Source: an uncultured Clostridia bacterium
GTDB lineage: Bacteria > Bacillota > Clostridia > TANB77 > CAG-508
Reading direction: 5' to 3'
DNA length: 58,430 nucleotides
Assembly (NCBI GenBank): GCA_934177485.1
Contig: CAKPPF010000008.1
Coordinates: 1 to 58,430 of the forward strand
The notes beneath the pieces are model-generated. The model did not search any database. It saw only the letters and a program-made list of their open reading frames with translations, and was not told the origin of the DNA. Made by a program: the position numbers and the translations under genes. Shown piece by piece: positions 39,789-47,259 of this stretch; the stretch's first letter is position 1, and each line of letters begins with the position of its first letter.

Positions 39789-39880
39789 AATTTTATTCCT
39801 CCTTAATTTCGATTCAGTGTTCTTTTATTTTATCATTTTCTAAACAAAACAAAAGTAGTATATTTCCTTTGTTTTTGATC

Positions 39881-40573
39881 TTATTCTTTACGTGGATCAA
39901 TAACCTTAACTGCCTCGTCAAATCTTCCATATTTTCCTGAAGCTTTTTCTATTGCTTCCATTGGTTCTATTCCAGCTTTAATGTTATCCATCATTTTTCC
40001 TAAGTTTACATATTTGTAACCTATTATCTGATTATCTTTATCTAAAGCTATATCTGTTATATAACCTTCTGCAAGTTCTAGATATCTTGGTCCTTTTATA
40101 GCTGTGCTATATATTGTACCAACTTGGCTTCTATGTCCTTTTCCTAAATCCTCAAGTCCTGCTCCTATAGAAAGTCCTCCTTCTGAAAAAGCTGATTGAC
40201 TTCTACCATATACTATTTGTAAGAATAATTCTCTCATAGCAGTATTTATAGCATCACAAACCAAGTCTGTGTTTAGTGCTTCTAATATTGTTTTTCCAAC
40301 TAATATTTCGCCAGCCATGGCTGCTGAGTGTGTCATTCCACTACATCCAATTGTTTCTACTAATGCTTCTTGTATTATTCCTTCCTTTATATTTAATGTT
40401 AGCTTACAAGCACCTTGTTGTGGTGCACACCAACCAATTCCATGTGTAAATCCAGATATATCTTTTATATCTTTTGCTTTTACCCATTTTCCTTCTTCTG
40501 GTATTGGTGCTGGTCCATGGTCTACTCCTTTAGCTACTGGACACATATTTTCTACTTCTTTTGAATAAATCAT
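39881..40573 (-). CDS. Iron-sulfur scaffold-like partner of the GGGtGRT protein
   Basis: Protein of 230 residues from ATG 40573 (MIYSKEVENMCPV) behind AAAGGAG. Cysteines lie at CPVAKG, GWCAPQQGACKL, the central TIGCSGMTHSAAMAGEILVG and VCDAI. The central segment resembles the cluster-holding Cys turn of NifU/IscU-type scaffolds, but the whole protein is longer. It is annotated in relatives as an iron-sulfur assembly scaffold by similarity only. It probably acts with the GGGtGRT protein encoded next. The YezG-like gene ends 39 bases upstream, so one transcript may carry all three. Confidence 0.78.
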   Translation of the reverse strand: MIYSKEVENMCPVAKGVDHGPAPIPEEGKWVKAKDIKDISGFTHGIGWCAPQQGACKLTLNIKEGIIQEALVETIGCSGMTHSAAMAGEILVGKTILEALNTDLVCDAINTAMRELFLQIVYGRSQSAFSEGGLSIGAGLEDLGKGHRSQVGTIYSTAIKGPRYLELAEGYITDIALDKDNQIIGYKYVNLGKMMDNIKAGIEPMEAIEKASGKYGRFDEAVKVIDPRKE

Positions 40574-40611
40574 TTTGATTGCTCCTTTCAATTATATATA
40601 TTAATATTTTA

Positions 40612-41289
40612 TTAATAACCTGTTTTTAGTATTTGATTTTTTATTTCATTTTTTTCTTCTGTGTTGCTATTTTCTATCATTAAAATATCATCATCTTTTA
40701 CATATTGAATATTGCTTTTTTTGCTTCCTGCCTTTATTGTCTCAAATGGCATTTCGTACATTACTTCACAATACTCATCTACTTTACTGTTATTATTTTT
40801 ACTGTAAATTAAATATCTATTTATAACTTCTTTTTCTTCCTTATTAAAGCTATCTATAGAATAATTTAGGTATTTATATCTAAATATTAGGTGTTTTTCG
40901 TAACTACTAAATGTCATGTCTTCATAATTATATTGTACACGGAATTCAAAATCTCCAATTGAAATAATAACACTATTCCATTTTTCTTTTTCTAATTCAA
41001 TATATGCTTGTTGAAGCTTTTTTATTTCTTTATACAAGCTATCAACTAATCTTAAATATTGATTTTCATCTATAGTAAATTTATTTGGTATTTCATATAC
41101 ATTAATTGGATTCTTTCTTAATACACCTTTAGGTATATAATAAAAATATAGTTCACCAGTTTGAATATTGTTTTGATGCTCAAGAATAGAGGAATAAAGA
41201 TATACTTTATTCCACTTTTCCGGAATCATGTAAAATAATTTTTTTTGTATCTCTCTATAAATTTTTTGAATCCTTGGCTCTAATACCAC
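40612..41289 (-). CDS. YezG/DUF600-family immunity-like protein
   Basis: Protein of 225 residues. The likely start is a GTG (41289) with AAGGTG upstream, right after gpmI (gap 13 bases). The first ~120 residues fit the YezG pattern: RIQKIYREIQKKLFYMIPEK, WNKVYLYSSI, GELYFYYI, then KWNSVIISIGDFEFRVQYNYED. YezG proteins are immunity partners of LXG toxins such as YeeF in Bacillus. No toxin is present here. The C-terminal 70 residues are a charged tail not usual for the family. Its location inside core metabolic genes suggests either an insertion or a non-immunity role. Confidence 0.6.
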   Translation of the reverse strand: MVLEPRIQKIYREIQKKLFYMIPEKWNKVYLYSSILEHQNNIQTGELYFYYIPKGVLRKNPINVYEIPNKFTIDENQYLRLVDSLYKEIKKLQQAYIELEKEKWNSVIISIGDFEFRVQYNYEDMTFSSYEKHLIFRYKYLNYSIDSFNKEEKEVINRYLIYSKNNNSKVDEYCEVMYEMPFETIKAGSKKSNIQYVKDDDILMIENSNTEEKNEIKNQILKTGY

Positions 41290-41302
41290 TTTTATTCACC
41301 TT

Positions 41303-42835
41303 TTATTTTTCGATTATACTTTCTCCTGTCATTTCTTCTGGTTTTTCTAATCCCATTATTTCAAGCATTGTTGGTGCTAAGTCTGCTAATTTTCCTTCTT
41401 TTAACTTAACGTCTTCCATACCAACTAATACTAATGGAACTGGGTTTGTAGTATGTGCTGTATGTGGTTCACCTGTTTTGTAGTCTATCATTTGTTCAGC
41501 GTTTCCATGATCTGCTGTAATTAATAGAACTCCATTTACATCATTAATAGCTTTTACTACTTTTCCAACACATTCATCTATTGCTTCTATTGCTTTAACA
41601 GCTGCATCTAGATTACCTGTATGTCCAACCATGTCTGGATTAGCATAATTTAAGATTATTGCATCATATTTTTGACTTTCAATTGCATTTACTACATTTT
41701 CTGTAACTTCATATGCACTCATTTCTGGTTTTAAATCGTATGTTTCAACCTTAGGTGATGGAACTAGTATTCTATCTTCTCCTTCATATTGTTTTTCATT
41801 TCCTCCGTTAAAGAAGAATGTAACATGTGCATATTTTTCGGTTTCTGCTATTCTTAATTGTTTTAATCCTTTTTGACTTATATATTCTCCAAATGTATTT
41901 TTTAATACTGTTGGTTTAAAAGCTATTTCTACATTTGGCATTGTTTCATCATATTGAGTAAAGCATACAAAATATATGTTATTTAACTGTTTTGTTTCAA
42001 ATTCATTAAAGTCTTTATCTACTATTGCTCTTGTTATTTCTCTAGCTCTATCTGGTCTAAAGTTATAGAATATAACTGAATCGTTGTCATCAATTGTAGC
42101 AATTGGATTATTGTTACTACAAATTACTGTTGGCTCAACAAATTCATCAAATACTTCTTTTTGGTATGATGATTCTATTGCCATTTCAGCTGAAGTACTT
42201 TTTACTCCTTCGCCTTTTACCATTGCGTTATATGCCTTTTCAACTCTTTGCCATCTTTTATCTCTATCCATTGCATAAAATCTTCCAGATATAGTAGCAA
42301 TTTTACCTATTTCTTTTTCTTTCATTTTTTCTTCAAGTTTTAGTATATAATTTTCACCTGAAGCTGGTGGTGTATCTCTACCATCTAAGAAACAATGAAC
42401 ATAAACATCTTCAAATCCTTTTCTTTTTGCAAGTTCTAGTATTGCAAAAAGATGACGCATATGACTATGAACTCCTCCATCAGATAATAGGCCCATTATA
42501 TGTAGTTTTGAATTGTTTTGTTTACAATGTTCTATTGCTGCACATAATTCAGGTATGCTAAAGAAGTCTCCATCTTCTATTGATTTTGTAATTCTAGTTA
42601 ATTCTTGGTATACAATTCTTCCTGCTCCAATATTTGTATGTCCAACTTCTGAATTTCCCATTTGTCCTTCTGGTAATCCAACAGCTAATCCGCTAGCATG
42701 AATTTGTGTTGTTGGATTTTTTTTCATTAGTTCATCTATATTAGGTGTTTTTGCAATTTGAACAGCATTTCCTGATGCGTTTGAATTATTTCCAAAACCA
42801 TCTAATATCATAAGCATAGTTAATTTGTTACTCAT
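41303..42835 (-). CDS. gpmI: Phosphoglycerate mutase, cofactor-independent
   Basis: Protein of 510 residues, ATG behind AGAGGAA. Metal and phosphoserine sites are in place: MLMILDGFG (first Asp), GQMGNSEVGHTNIGAGR with the phosphorylated Ser, HCFLDGRDTPP in the transferase domain, FNFRPDRAREIT-type arginines (YNFRPDRAR), and ITADHGNAEQM at the end. It interconverts 3- and 2-phosphoglycerate. It follows tpiA; a hairpin (42860-42901) occupies the gap. Confidence 0.97.
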   Translation of the reverse strand: MSNKLTMLMILDGFGNNSNASGNAVQIAKTPNIDELMKKNPTTQIHASGLAVGLPEGQMGNSEVGHTNIGAGRIVYQELTRITKSIEDGDFFSIPELCAAIEHCKQNNSKLHIMGLLSDGGVHSHMRHLFAILELAKRKGFEDVYVHCFLDGRDTPPASGENYILKLEEKMKEKEIGKIATISGRFYAMDRDKRWQRVEKAYNAMVKGEGVKSTSAEMAIESSYQKEVFDEFVEPTVICSNNNPIATIDDNDSVIFYNFRPDRAREITRAIVDKDFNEFETKQLNNIYFVCFTQYDETMPNVEIAFKPTVLKNTFGEYISQKGLKQLRIAETEKYAHVTFFFNGGNEKQYEGEDRILVPSPKVETYDLKPEMSAYEVTENVVNAIESQKYDAIILNYANPDMVGHTGNLDAAVKAIEAIDECVGKVVKAINDVNGVLLITADHGNAEQMIDYKTGEPHTAHTTNPVPLVLVGMEDVKLKEGKLADLAPTMLEIMGLEKPEEMTGESIIEK

Positions 42836-42859
42836 TTCTTATTCCTCTTTTCTATATTT

Positions 42860-42901
42860 GAAGTTAGATGTTAAAAATATTACCACCTAACATCTAGCTT
42901 C
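42860..42901 (-). promoter_or_regulatory. Hairpin between tpiA and gpmI
   Basis: GAAGTTAGATGTTA (42860-42873) and TAACATCTAGCTTC (42888-42901) are complementary with one mismatch. It lies 25 bases ahead of gpmI, directly after the tpiA stop. No T-run follows on the minus strand, so processing or mRNA stability is as likely as termination. Confidence 0.5.
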
Positions 42902-42907
42902 TAAGCT

Positions 42908-43657
42908 TTAAATACTATTAACGATTTTTGCAAATTCATCTGGAACTAAGCTTGCTCCACCAACTAATCCTCCATCTATATCAGATGTACTAAATAATTC
43001 TTTGGCATTTGATGACTTTACACTACCGCCATATTGTATTATAACACATTCTGCTACTTCTTTTCCATATATTTTTTCAATTTCTTTTCTAATTTCTTTT
43101 ATACTATTGTTTGCATCTTCAGAAGTTGCTGTTTTCCCTGTTCCAATTGCCCATATTGGTTCATATGCAATTATTGTATTTTTTATTTGTTCATCTGTTA
43201 AACCTGAAAGTGCTAATCTTGTTTGGTTTGTTATAATATCAGCTGTTTTTCCTGCTTCTCTTTCTTCTAATGTTTCCCCTACACAAACTATAGGTTTAAG
43301 TTCATTTTCAAAAGCTGCTTTAATTTTTTTGTTAACAGATTCATCTGTTTCATTAAAATAACTTCTTCTTTCAGAGTGTCCTATTATTACATATTCAACT
43401 CCTATTGCTTTTAACATTTTAGCTGATACTTCACCTGTATATGCTCCCTTTTCAGCCCAATGCATATTTTGTGCACCTATTTTTATGTTTGTATTTTGTG
43501 CTGAAAGAAGTGCATAAAACAAATCTGTATAAGGAACACATAGTATAACTTCATTTTGAGTATCTTTAACTAATGGAATAAATTCATCTATAAAAGCTAT
43601 AGCTTCGTTTGGAAGCATATTCATTTTCCAGTTTCCAGCAATTACTTTTTTTCTCAT
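42908..43657 (-). CDS. tpiA: Triosephosphate isomerase
   Basis: Protein of 249 residues, ATG behind AGGAGG. Signatures: AGNWKMN (Lys of the active site), IIGHSERR (catalytic His), AYEPIWAIGTG (catalytic Glu and flexible loop), and QYGGSVKSSN. It interconverts dihydroxyacetone phosphate and glyceraldehyde 3-phosphate. It is co-transcribed with the gene before it; a small hairpin (43670-43689) precedes its ribosome site. Confidence 0.97.
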   Translation of the reverse strand: MRKKVIAGNWKMNMLPNEAIAFIDEFIPLVKDTQNEVILCVPYTDLFYALLSAQNTNIKIGAQNMHWAEKGAYTGEVSAKMLKAIGVEYVIIGHSERRSYFNETDESVNKKIKAAFENELKPIVCVGETLEEREAGKTADIITNQTRLALSGLTDEQIKNTIIAYEPIWAIGTGKTATSEDANNSIKEIRKEIEKIYGKEVAECVIIQYGGSVKSSNAKELFSTSDIDGGLVGGASLVPDEFAKIVNSI

Positions 43658-43669
43658 AAAAACCTCCTA

Positions 43670-43689
43670 TAAGGCTTTATATAGCCTTA
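43670..43689 (-). promoter_or_regulatory. Small hairpin before tpiA
   Basis: TAAGGCT (43670-43676) and AGCCTTA (43683-43689) form a 7-bp hairpin eight bases before the tpiA ribosome site and over the stop of the kinase-like gene. Confidence 0.4.
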
Positions 43690-44241
43690 ATTAATATTTA
43701 AATCTTTTAAAACTCTTATAAGTTCTTTTGTTGACTTTTCATCGTAATTATTATAAAAAATATAATCAAATTGTTTTTGTAAATCTTTATTTTCTGCAAA
43801 TTCTTTTGCTTGTTCTTCTATTTCTTTAAGTCTTAAGTCCTCCTGATTTTTTTCTAATTTTCTAGCTTTAAGATTACTCTTTGCAGTTTCTATATTATTA
43901 GGGATGATATAGATTGAAAATACTTTATTAGTTTCTTGTTTTAGTTTATATATTATCTTATAATGTAATTCAATAATACTACATGTATTAGACTTAATTT
44001 TTGAAGATTCATATCCATATCTATACCCTAAATACTCAAATGTAACAATTATTTTTTTACTTGCTTCTAGTTTATCAAATTCCTCATCAGTAACAAAAAA
44101 TTTATCAACACCATTAATTTCACCTTTTCGTATAGGTCTGGTTGTATAAATAATCTGATTATCTAAATTTAATTTATCTTGAAGCAATTTTTTATAATAC
44201 GATTTTCCAGAGCCTGTAACTCCAGATAAAGTTATTACCAT
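43687..44241 (-). CDS. Guanylate-kinase-like P-loop protein
   Basis: Protein of 184 residues. It opens with ITLSGVTGSGKSYYKKLL, a Walker A loop, followed by IIYTTRPIRKGEINGVDKFF (guanylate-kinase-like substrate loop, TTRxxRxGE), FEYLGYRYGYE and a lid helix rich in Lys/Glu. This is the guanylate kinase fold, but the GMP-binding Tyr/Ser set is only partly recognisable, so it may act on another nucleotide. It sits between pgk and tpiA with short gaps (11 and 29 bases), an unusual place, so it is transcribed with glycolysis. Confidence 0.75.
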   Translation of the reverse strand: MVITLSGVTGSGKSYYKKLLQDKLNLDNQIIYTTRPIRKGEINGVDKFFVTDEEFDKLEASKKIIVTFEYLGYRYGYESSKIKSNTCSIIELHYKIIYKLKQETNKVFSIYIIPNNIETAKSNLKARKLEKNQEDLRLKEIEEQAKEFAENKDLQKQFDYIFYNNYDEKSTKELIRVLKDLNIN

Positions 44242-44252
44242 AATTACCTCTT

Positions 44253-45437
44253 TTATTTATCTAATAAGCATTCTATACCTGGTAGTTTTTTGCCCTCTAA
44301 GAACTCTAAAGAAGCTCCACCGCCAGTAGAAATGTGTGAAAATTTATCTGATATTCCTAATTTTTCAATAGCTGCTGCTGAATCTCCACCACCAATTATT
44401 GTAACTGCATCTAAATTAGCTAGTGCTTTTGCTAAGCTATTTGTGCCAACTGCAAATTGGTCAAATTCAAATAAACCAACTGGTCCATTCCATACAACAG
44501 TTTTAGCTTTTGAAAGTTCTTCAACATATAGTTTTATTGTTTCATCTCCTATGTCGAATCCTTCCCAACCATCTGGAATTTCGTTATATTTAACTACTTT
44601 ACTTTCAGTATCAGGTTTAAATTCTTTACCTATTCTTGTATCTACTGGTAACATAAATTTAACACCTTTTTGTTTTGCTTTTTCCATTAACTCCTTTGCT
44701 AAGTCTAATTTATCTAATTCACAAATTGAGTTTCCTACGTTATATCCCATTGCCTTAAAGAAAGTATATGCCATAGCTCCACCTATCATTAATGTATCTA
44801 CTTTTTCTATTAAACTTTCTATAACCCCAATTTTATCTGATACTTTTCTTCCTCCAAGTATTGCCATAAATGGTCTTTCTGGGTTGTTTAATTTTTCTCC
44901 CATAAAGTCTAGTTCTTTTTCAATTAAAAATCCTGAAACAGCTGGCAAATATGCTGCTACACCTGCTGTTGAAGCATGTGCTCTATGTGCAGTTCCAAAT
45001 GCATCGTTTACGTATACATCTGCAAATGAAGCAAGTTTTTTTGCAAACTCTGGATCATTGTCTGTTTCTTCTCTATGGAATCTAACATTTTCTAATAAAA
45101 CAATATCTCCATCTTTCATATTGTTTACTAATTCTTGAGCACTTTCTCCAATAACGTCTTTTGCAAGTTTTACTTCTTTTCCTAATAATTTAGAAAGTTC
45201 AGCAGCTATTGGTGCTAAAGAAAATTCTTTTTTAAATTCTCCCTTTGGTCTTCCTAAATGAGAACATAAAATTATTTTAGCATTATTATCTAATAAATAT
45301 TTTATAGTATCTAAAGCTGATACTATTCTTCTGTTATCTGTAATATTTCCATTTTCATCTTGTGGAACATTAAAATCACATCTAACTAAAACTTTTTTTC
45401 CTCTTACATCTATATCTCTAACAGTCTTTTTATTCAT
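44253..45437 (-). CDS. pgk: Phosphoglycerate kinase
   Basis: Protein of 394 residues, ATG behind TTGGAGG. Signatures: VLVRCDFNVPQDENG, HLGRPKGEF (substrate site), LLENVRFHREE, AYLPAVSGFLIEKEL, VWNGPVGLFEF and GGGDSAAAIEKLG at the nucleotide site. It makes ATP from 1,3-bisphosphoglycerate. The ribosome site is one arm of a hairpin in the leader (see the entry at 45445-45560). Confidence 0.97.
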   Translation of the reverse strand: MNKKTVRDIDVRGKKVLVRCDFNVPQDENGNITDNRRIVSALDTIKYLLDNNAKIILCSHLGRPKGEFKKEFSLAPIAAELSKLLGKEVKLAKDVIGESAQELVNNMKDGDIVLLENVRFHREETDNDPEFAKKLASFADVYVNDAFGTAHRAHASTAGVAAYLPAVSGFLIEKELDFMGEKLNNPERPFMAILGGRKVSDKIGVIESLIEKVDTLMIGGAMAYTFFKAMGYNVGNSICELDKLDLAKELMEKAKQKGVKFMLPVDTRIGKEFKPDTESKVVKYNEIPDGWEGFDIGDETIKLYVEELSKAKTVVWNGPVGLFEFDQFAVGTNSLAKALANLDAVTIIGGGDSAAAIEKLGISDKFSHISTGGGASLEFLEGKKLPGIECLLDK

Positions 45438-45444
45438 TTAAAAA

Positions 45445-45560
45445 CCTCCAATTTTATTTGTAGAAAATTGGAGGTTAGAATTTAGTATTTGGTATTCTGT
45501 GTTTTGATTACATTCAAAACATTAATTAAACTGAAAACCGAACACGAAACTCCAACCTCC
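45445..45560 (-). promoter_or_regulatory. Candidate alternative-folding leader of pgk
   Basis: Minus strand order: GGAGGTTGGAGTTT (45547-45560), a small hairpin GTTTTGA-N6-TCAAAAC, AAATTCTAACCTCC (45470-45483), AATTTT, loop, AAAATTGGAGG (45445-45455), then ATG. CCTCCAATTTT pairs exactly with AAAATTGGAGG (11 bp), hiding the ribosome site GGAGG. The same CCTCC segment can instead pair for 14 bases with the upstream GGAGGTTGGAGTTT (two G-U pairs), which would free it. The two folds exclude each other. Confidence 0.5.
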
Positions 45561-45620
45561 ATTCTCTTTATATCTTTATAAATTTTAAATTCATAATATC
45601 ACATAAACAAAGCAAAAGTA

Positions 45621-45726
45621 GTATATCGCTAGGCAAACAAAATTTAAATTTATGAGGCGTACTGTTGTACGTTGATTAAATTTAAATTGAAGTTTAACGA
45701 CGCGAGATGCTGCTTTTCATTTGTTT
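45621..45726 (-). repeat. CGTAY-RTACG nested palindrome, copy 2 (after gapA)
   Basis: GTATATCGCTAGGCAAA, AAATTTAAATTT, core CGTAC-TGTT-GTACG, AAATTTAAATT, GTTTAACGACGCGAGATG, then TTTTCATTTGTTTTT up to the gapA stop. Same block order as 31111-31209. Confidence 0.7.
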
Positions 45727-46743
45727 TTAGCCTAATTCAGCAAAATACTTAATAGTTCTAACCATCTGACTTGTATATGAATTCTCATTATCATACCAAG
45801 ATACAACTTGAACTTGATATAAATCATCATTTATTTTTGTTACCATTGTTTGAGTAGCATCAAATAATGATCCGTATGTTATTCCTATAATGTCAGAAGA
45901 TACTAATGGTTCTTCTGTATATCCAAATGATGCACTTTCTTGTGATTTCATTGCAGCATTTATTTTTTCTACTGTTATATCTGTTCCTTTAACAACAGCT
46001 ATTAATATTGTTGTTGAACCTGTTGGAACTGGAACTCTTTGTGCAGAACCTATTAATTTTCCATTTAATTCTGGTATAACAAGTCCTATTGCTTTTGCAG
46101 CACCTGTAGAGTTTGGTACAATATTTACAGCAGCTGCTCTTGCTCTTCTTAAGTCTTCTTTTCTGTGTGGTCCATCAAGTAACATTTGGTCTCCAGTGTA
46201 TGCATGTACTGTAGTCATAATTCCTGATTGAATTGGTGCGAAATCATTTAATGCTTTAGTCATAGGTGCTAAGCAGTTTGTTGTACATGAAGCTGCTGAA
46301 ATTATTTTATCATCTGGTGTTAAAATATTTTCGTTTACTCCATATACTATTGTTGGTAAATCATTACCAGCTGGTGCTGATATAACTACTTTTTTAGCAC
46401 CTGCATTTATATGTGCTGTTGCTTTTTCTTTAGAAGTATAGAAACCTGTGCATTCTAAAACTACATCTACTCCTATTTCTCCCCAAGGAAGATTGTTTGC
46501 ATCTTTTTCAGCATATATTTTTATAGTTTTTCCATCAACAGTAATTGAATCTTCTCCTGCAACTACTGTATCAGCTTTTTCATATCTTTTTTGTGCTGAG
46601 TCATATTTTAATAAATGAGCTAACATTTTAGGGCTTGTTAAATCGTTTATTGCAACAATCTCATACCCTTCTGCTCCAAACATTTGTCTAAACGCAAGAC
46701 GTCCTATACGTCCAAAACCATTAATAGCAACTTTAACTGCCAT
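45727..46743 (-). CDS. gapA: Glyceraldehyde-3-phosphate dehydrogenase
   Basis: Protein of 338 residues, ATG behind TGGAGG. The NAD-binding head is VAINGFGRIGRLAFRQM, and the catalytic site SAASCTTNCLAPM has the active Cys. HAYTGDQMLLDGPHRKEDLRR, GAAKAIGLVIPELNGKL and WYDNENSYTSQM are also intact. It oxidises glyceraldehyde 3-phosphate with NAD+. pgk starts 289 bases further on, across a gap with repeats, so it may be a separate transcript. An imperfect inverted repeat (46758-46782) sits in its leader. Confidence 0.97.
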   Translation of the reverse strand: MAVKVAINGFGRIGRLAFRQMFGAEGYEIVAINDLTSPKMLAHLLKYDSAQKRYEKADTVVAGEDSITVDGKTIKIYAEKDANNLPWGEIGVDVVLECTGFYTSKEKATAHINAGAKKVVISAPAGNDLPTIVYGVNENILTPDDKIISAASCTTNCLAPMTKALNDFAPIQSGIMTTVHAYTGDQMLLDGPHRKEDLRRARAAAVNIVPNSTGAAKAIGLVIPELNGKLIGSAQRVPVPTGSTTILIAVVKGTDITVEKINAAMKSQESASFGYTEEPLVSSDIIGITYGSLFDATQTMVTKINDDLYQVQVVSWYDNENSYTSQMVRTIKYFAELG

Positions 46744-46757
46744 AATTTTCCTCCATT

Positions 46758-46782
46758 CCGATACAATTAAAACGTGTATCCG
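46758..46782 (-). promoter_or_regulatory. Imperfect inverted repeat in the gapA leader
   Basis: CCGATAC (46758-46764) and GTATCCG (46776-46782) are complementary at six of seven positions, 15-39 bases before the gapA start, just upstream of the ribosome site. It could be an operator or a leader hairpin. Confidence 0.35.
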
Positions 46783-46823
46783 TAAATAAAATTCGTCTCT
46801 CTAAGACTATCTTATTTTATATC

Positions 46824-46851
46824 AAAAAAGAATACTTGTAAAGTATTCTTT
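46824..46851 (-). terminator. Terminator of the 84-residue gene
   Basis: AAAAAAGAATACTT (46824-46837), loop GTA, AAGTATTCTTT (46841-46851). On the minus strand the hairpin is followed by six T. Confidence 0.85.
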
Positions 46852-46889
46852 CTCTTTTTTTATTATTTTCTTTAATAATAAAGTAATAT

Positions 46890-47144
46890 TTAGTCAACAT
46901 TACTTTTCTTTTTACCAAATGAAACTTCTTGGAATAGAAAATCATGTACTTTATTCCAAGTAATTTCTTGATATAAAAATTCATTAATTTCTTTTTCCAT
47001 TTTTTGTTGTTTTGGTGTTAATTCAACAACTATTTCTTTGTTAAGAAATTCCTCTGCATCTTGTAACCAAAATGCTTTAAATTTTGACCAAAATCCTTGT
47101 TTTACTGGTAATGATGTGTCTACTGGTTTGAACATATCGCTCAT
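46890..47144 (-). CDS. 84-residue protein, unknown
   Basis: ATG 47144 behind GAGGAGG. The chain has an aromatic head (KQGFWSKFKAFWLQDAEEFL), a helix (TPKQQKMEKEINEFL) and the repeat-like pair FLYQEITWNKVHD / FLFQEVSFGKKK. It has no signal peptide or Cys. The aromatic, basic head could touch a membrane. I cannot name a family. It is monocistronic between mtaB and gapA. Confidence 0.6.
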   Translation of the reverse strand: MSDMFKPVDTSLPVKQGFWSKFKAFWLQDAEEFLNKEIVVELTPKQQKMEKEINEFLYQEITWNKVHDFLFQEVSFGKKKSNVD

Positions 47145-47259
47145 GTTTATTCCTCCTCATTAGTAATATAATTATTTCTTGATATATTTATATTACAAAA
47201 AAGCAGATTTTTCAATAGTTTTTGTGTTAAATGTTTGTTACAAATAAATTACATTTATA

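Noticed and set aside
44290..45138. Long plus-strand open frame opposite pgk (282 codons)
   Set aside because: Antisense to a certain gene, Ser/Pro/Phe-rich composition typical of reversed AT-rich coding DNA, no ribosome site.
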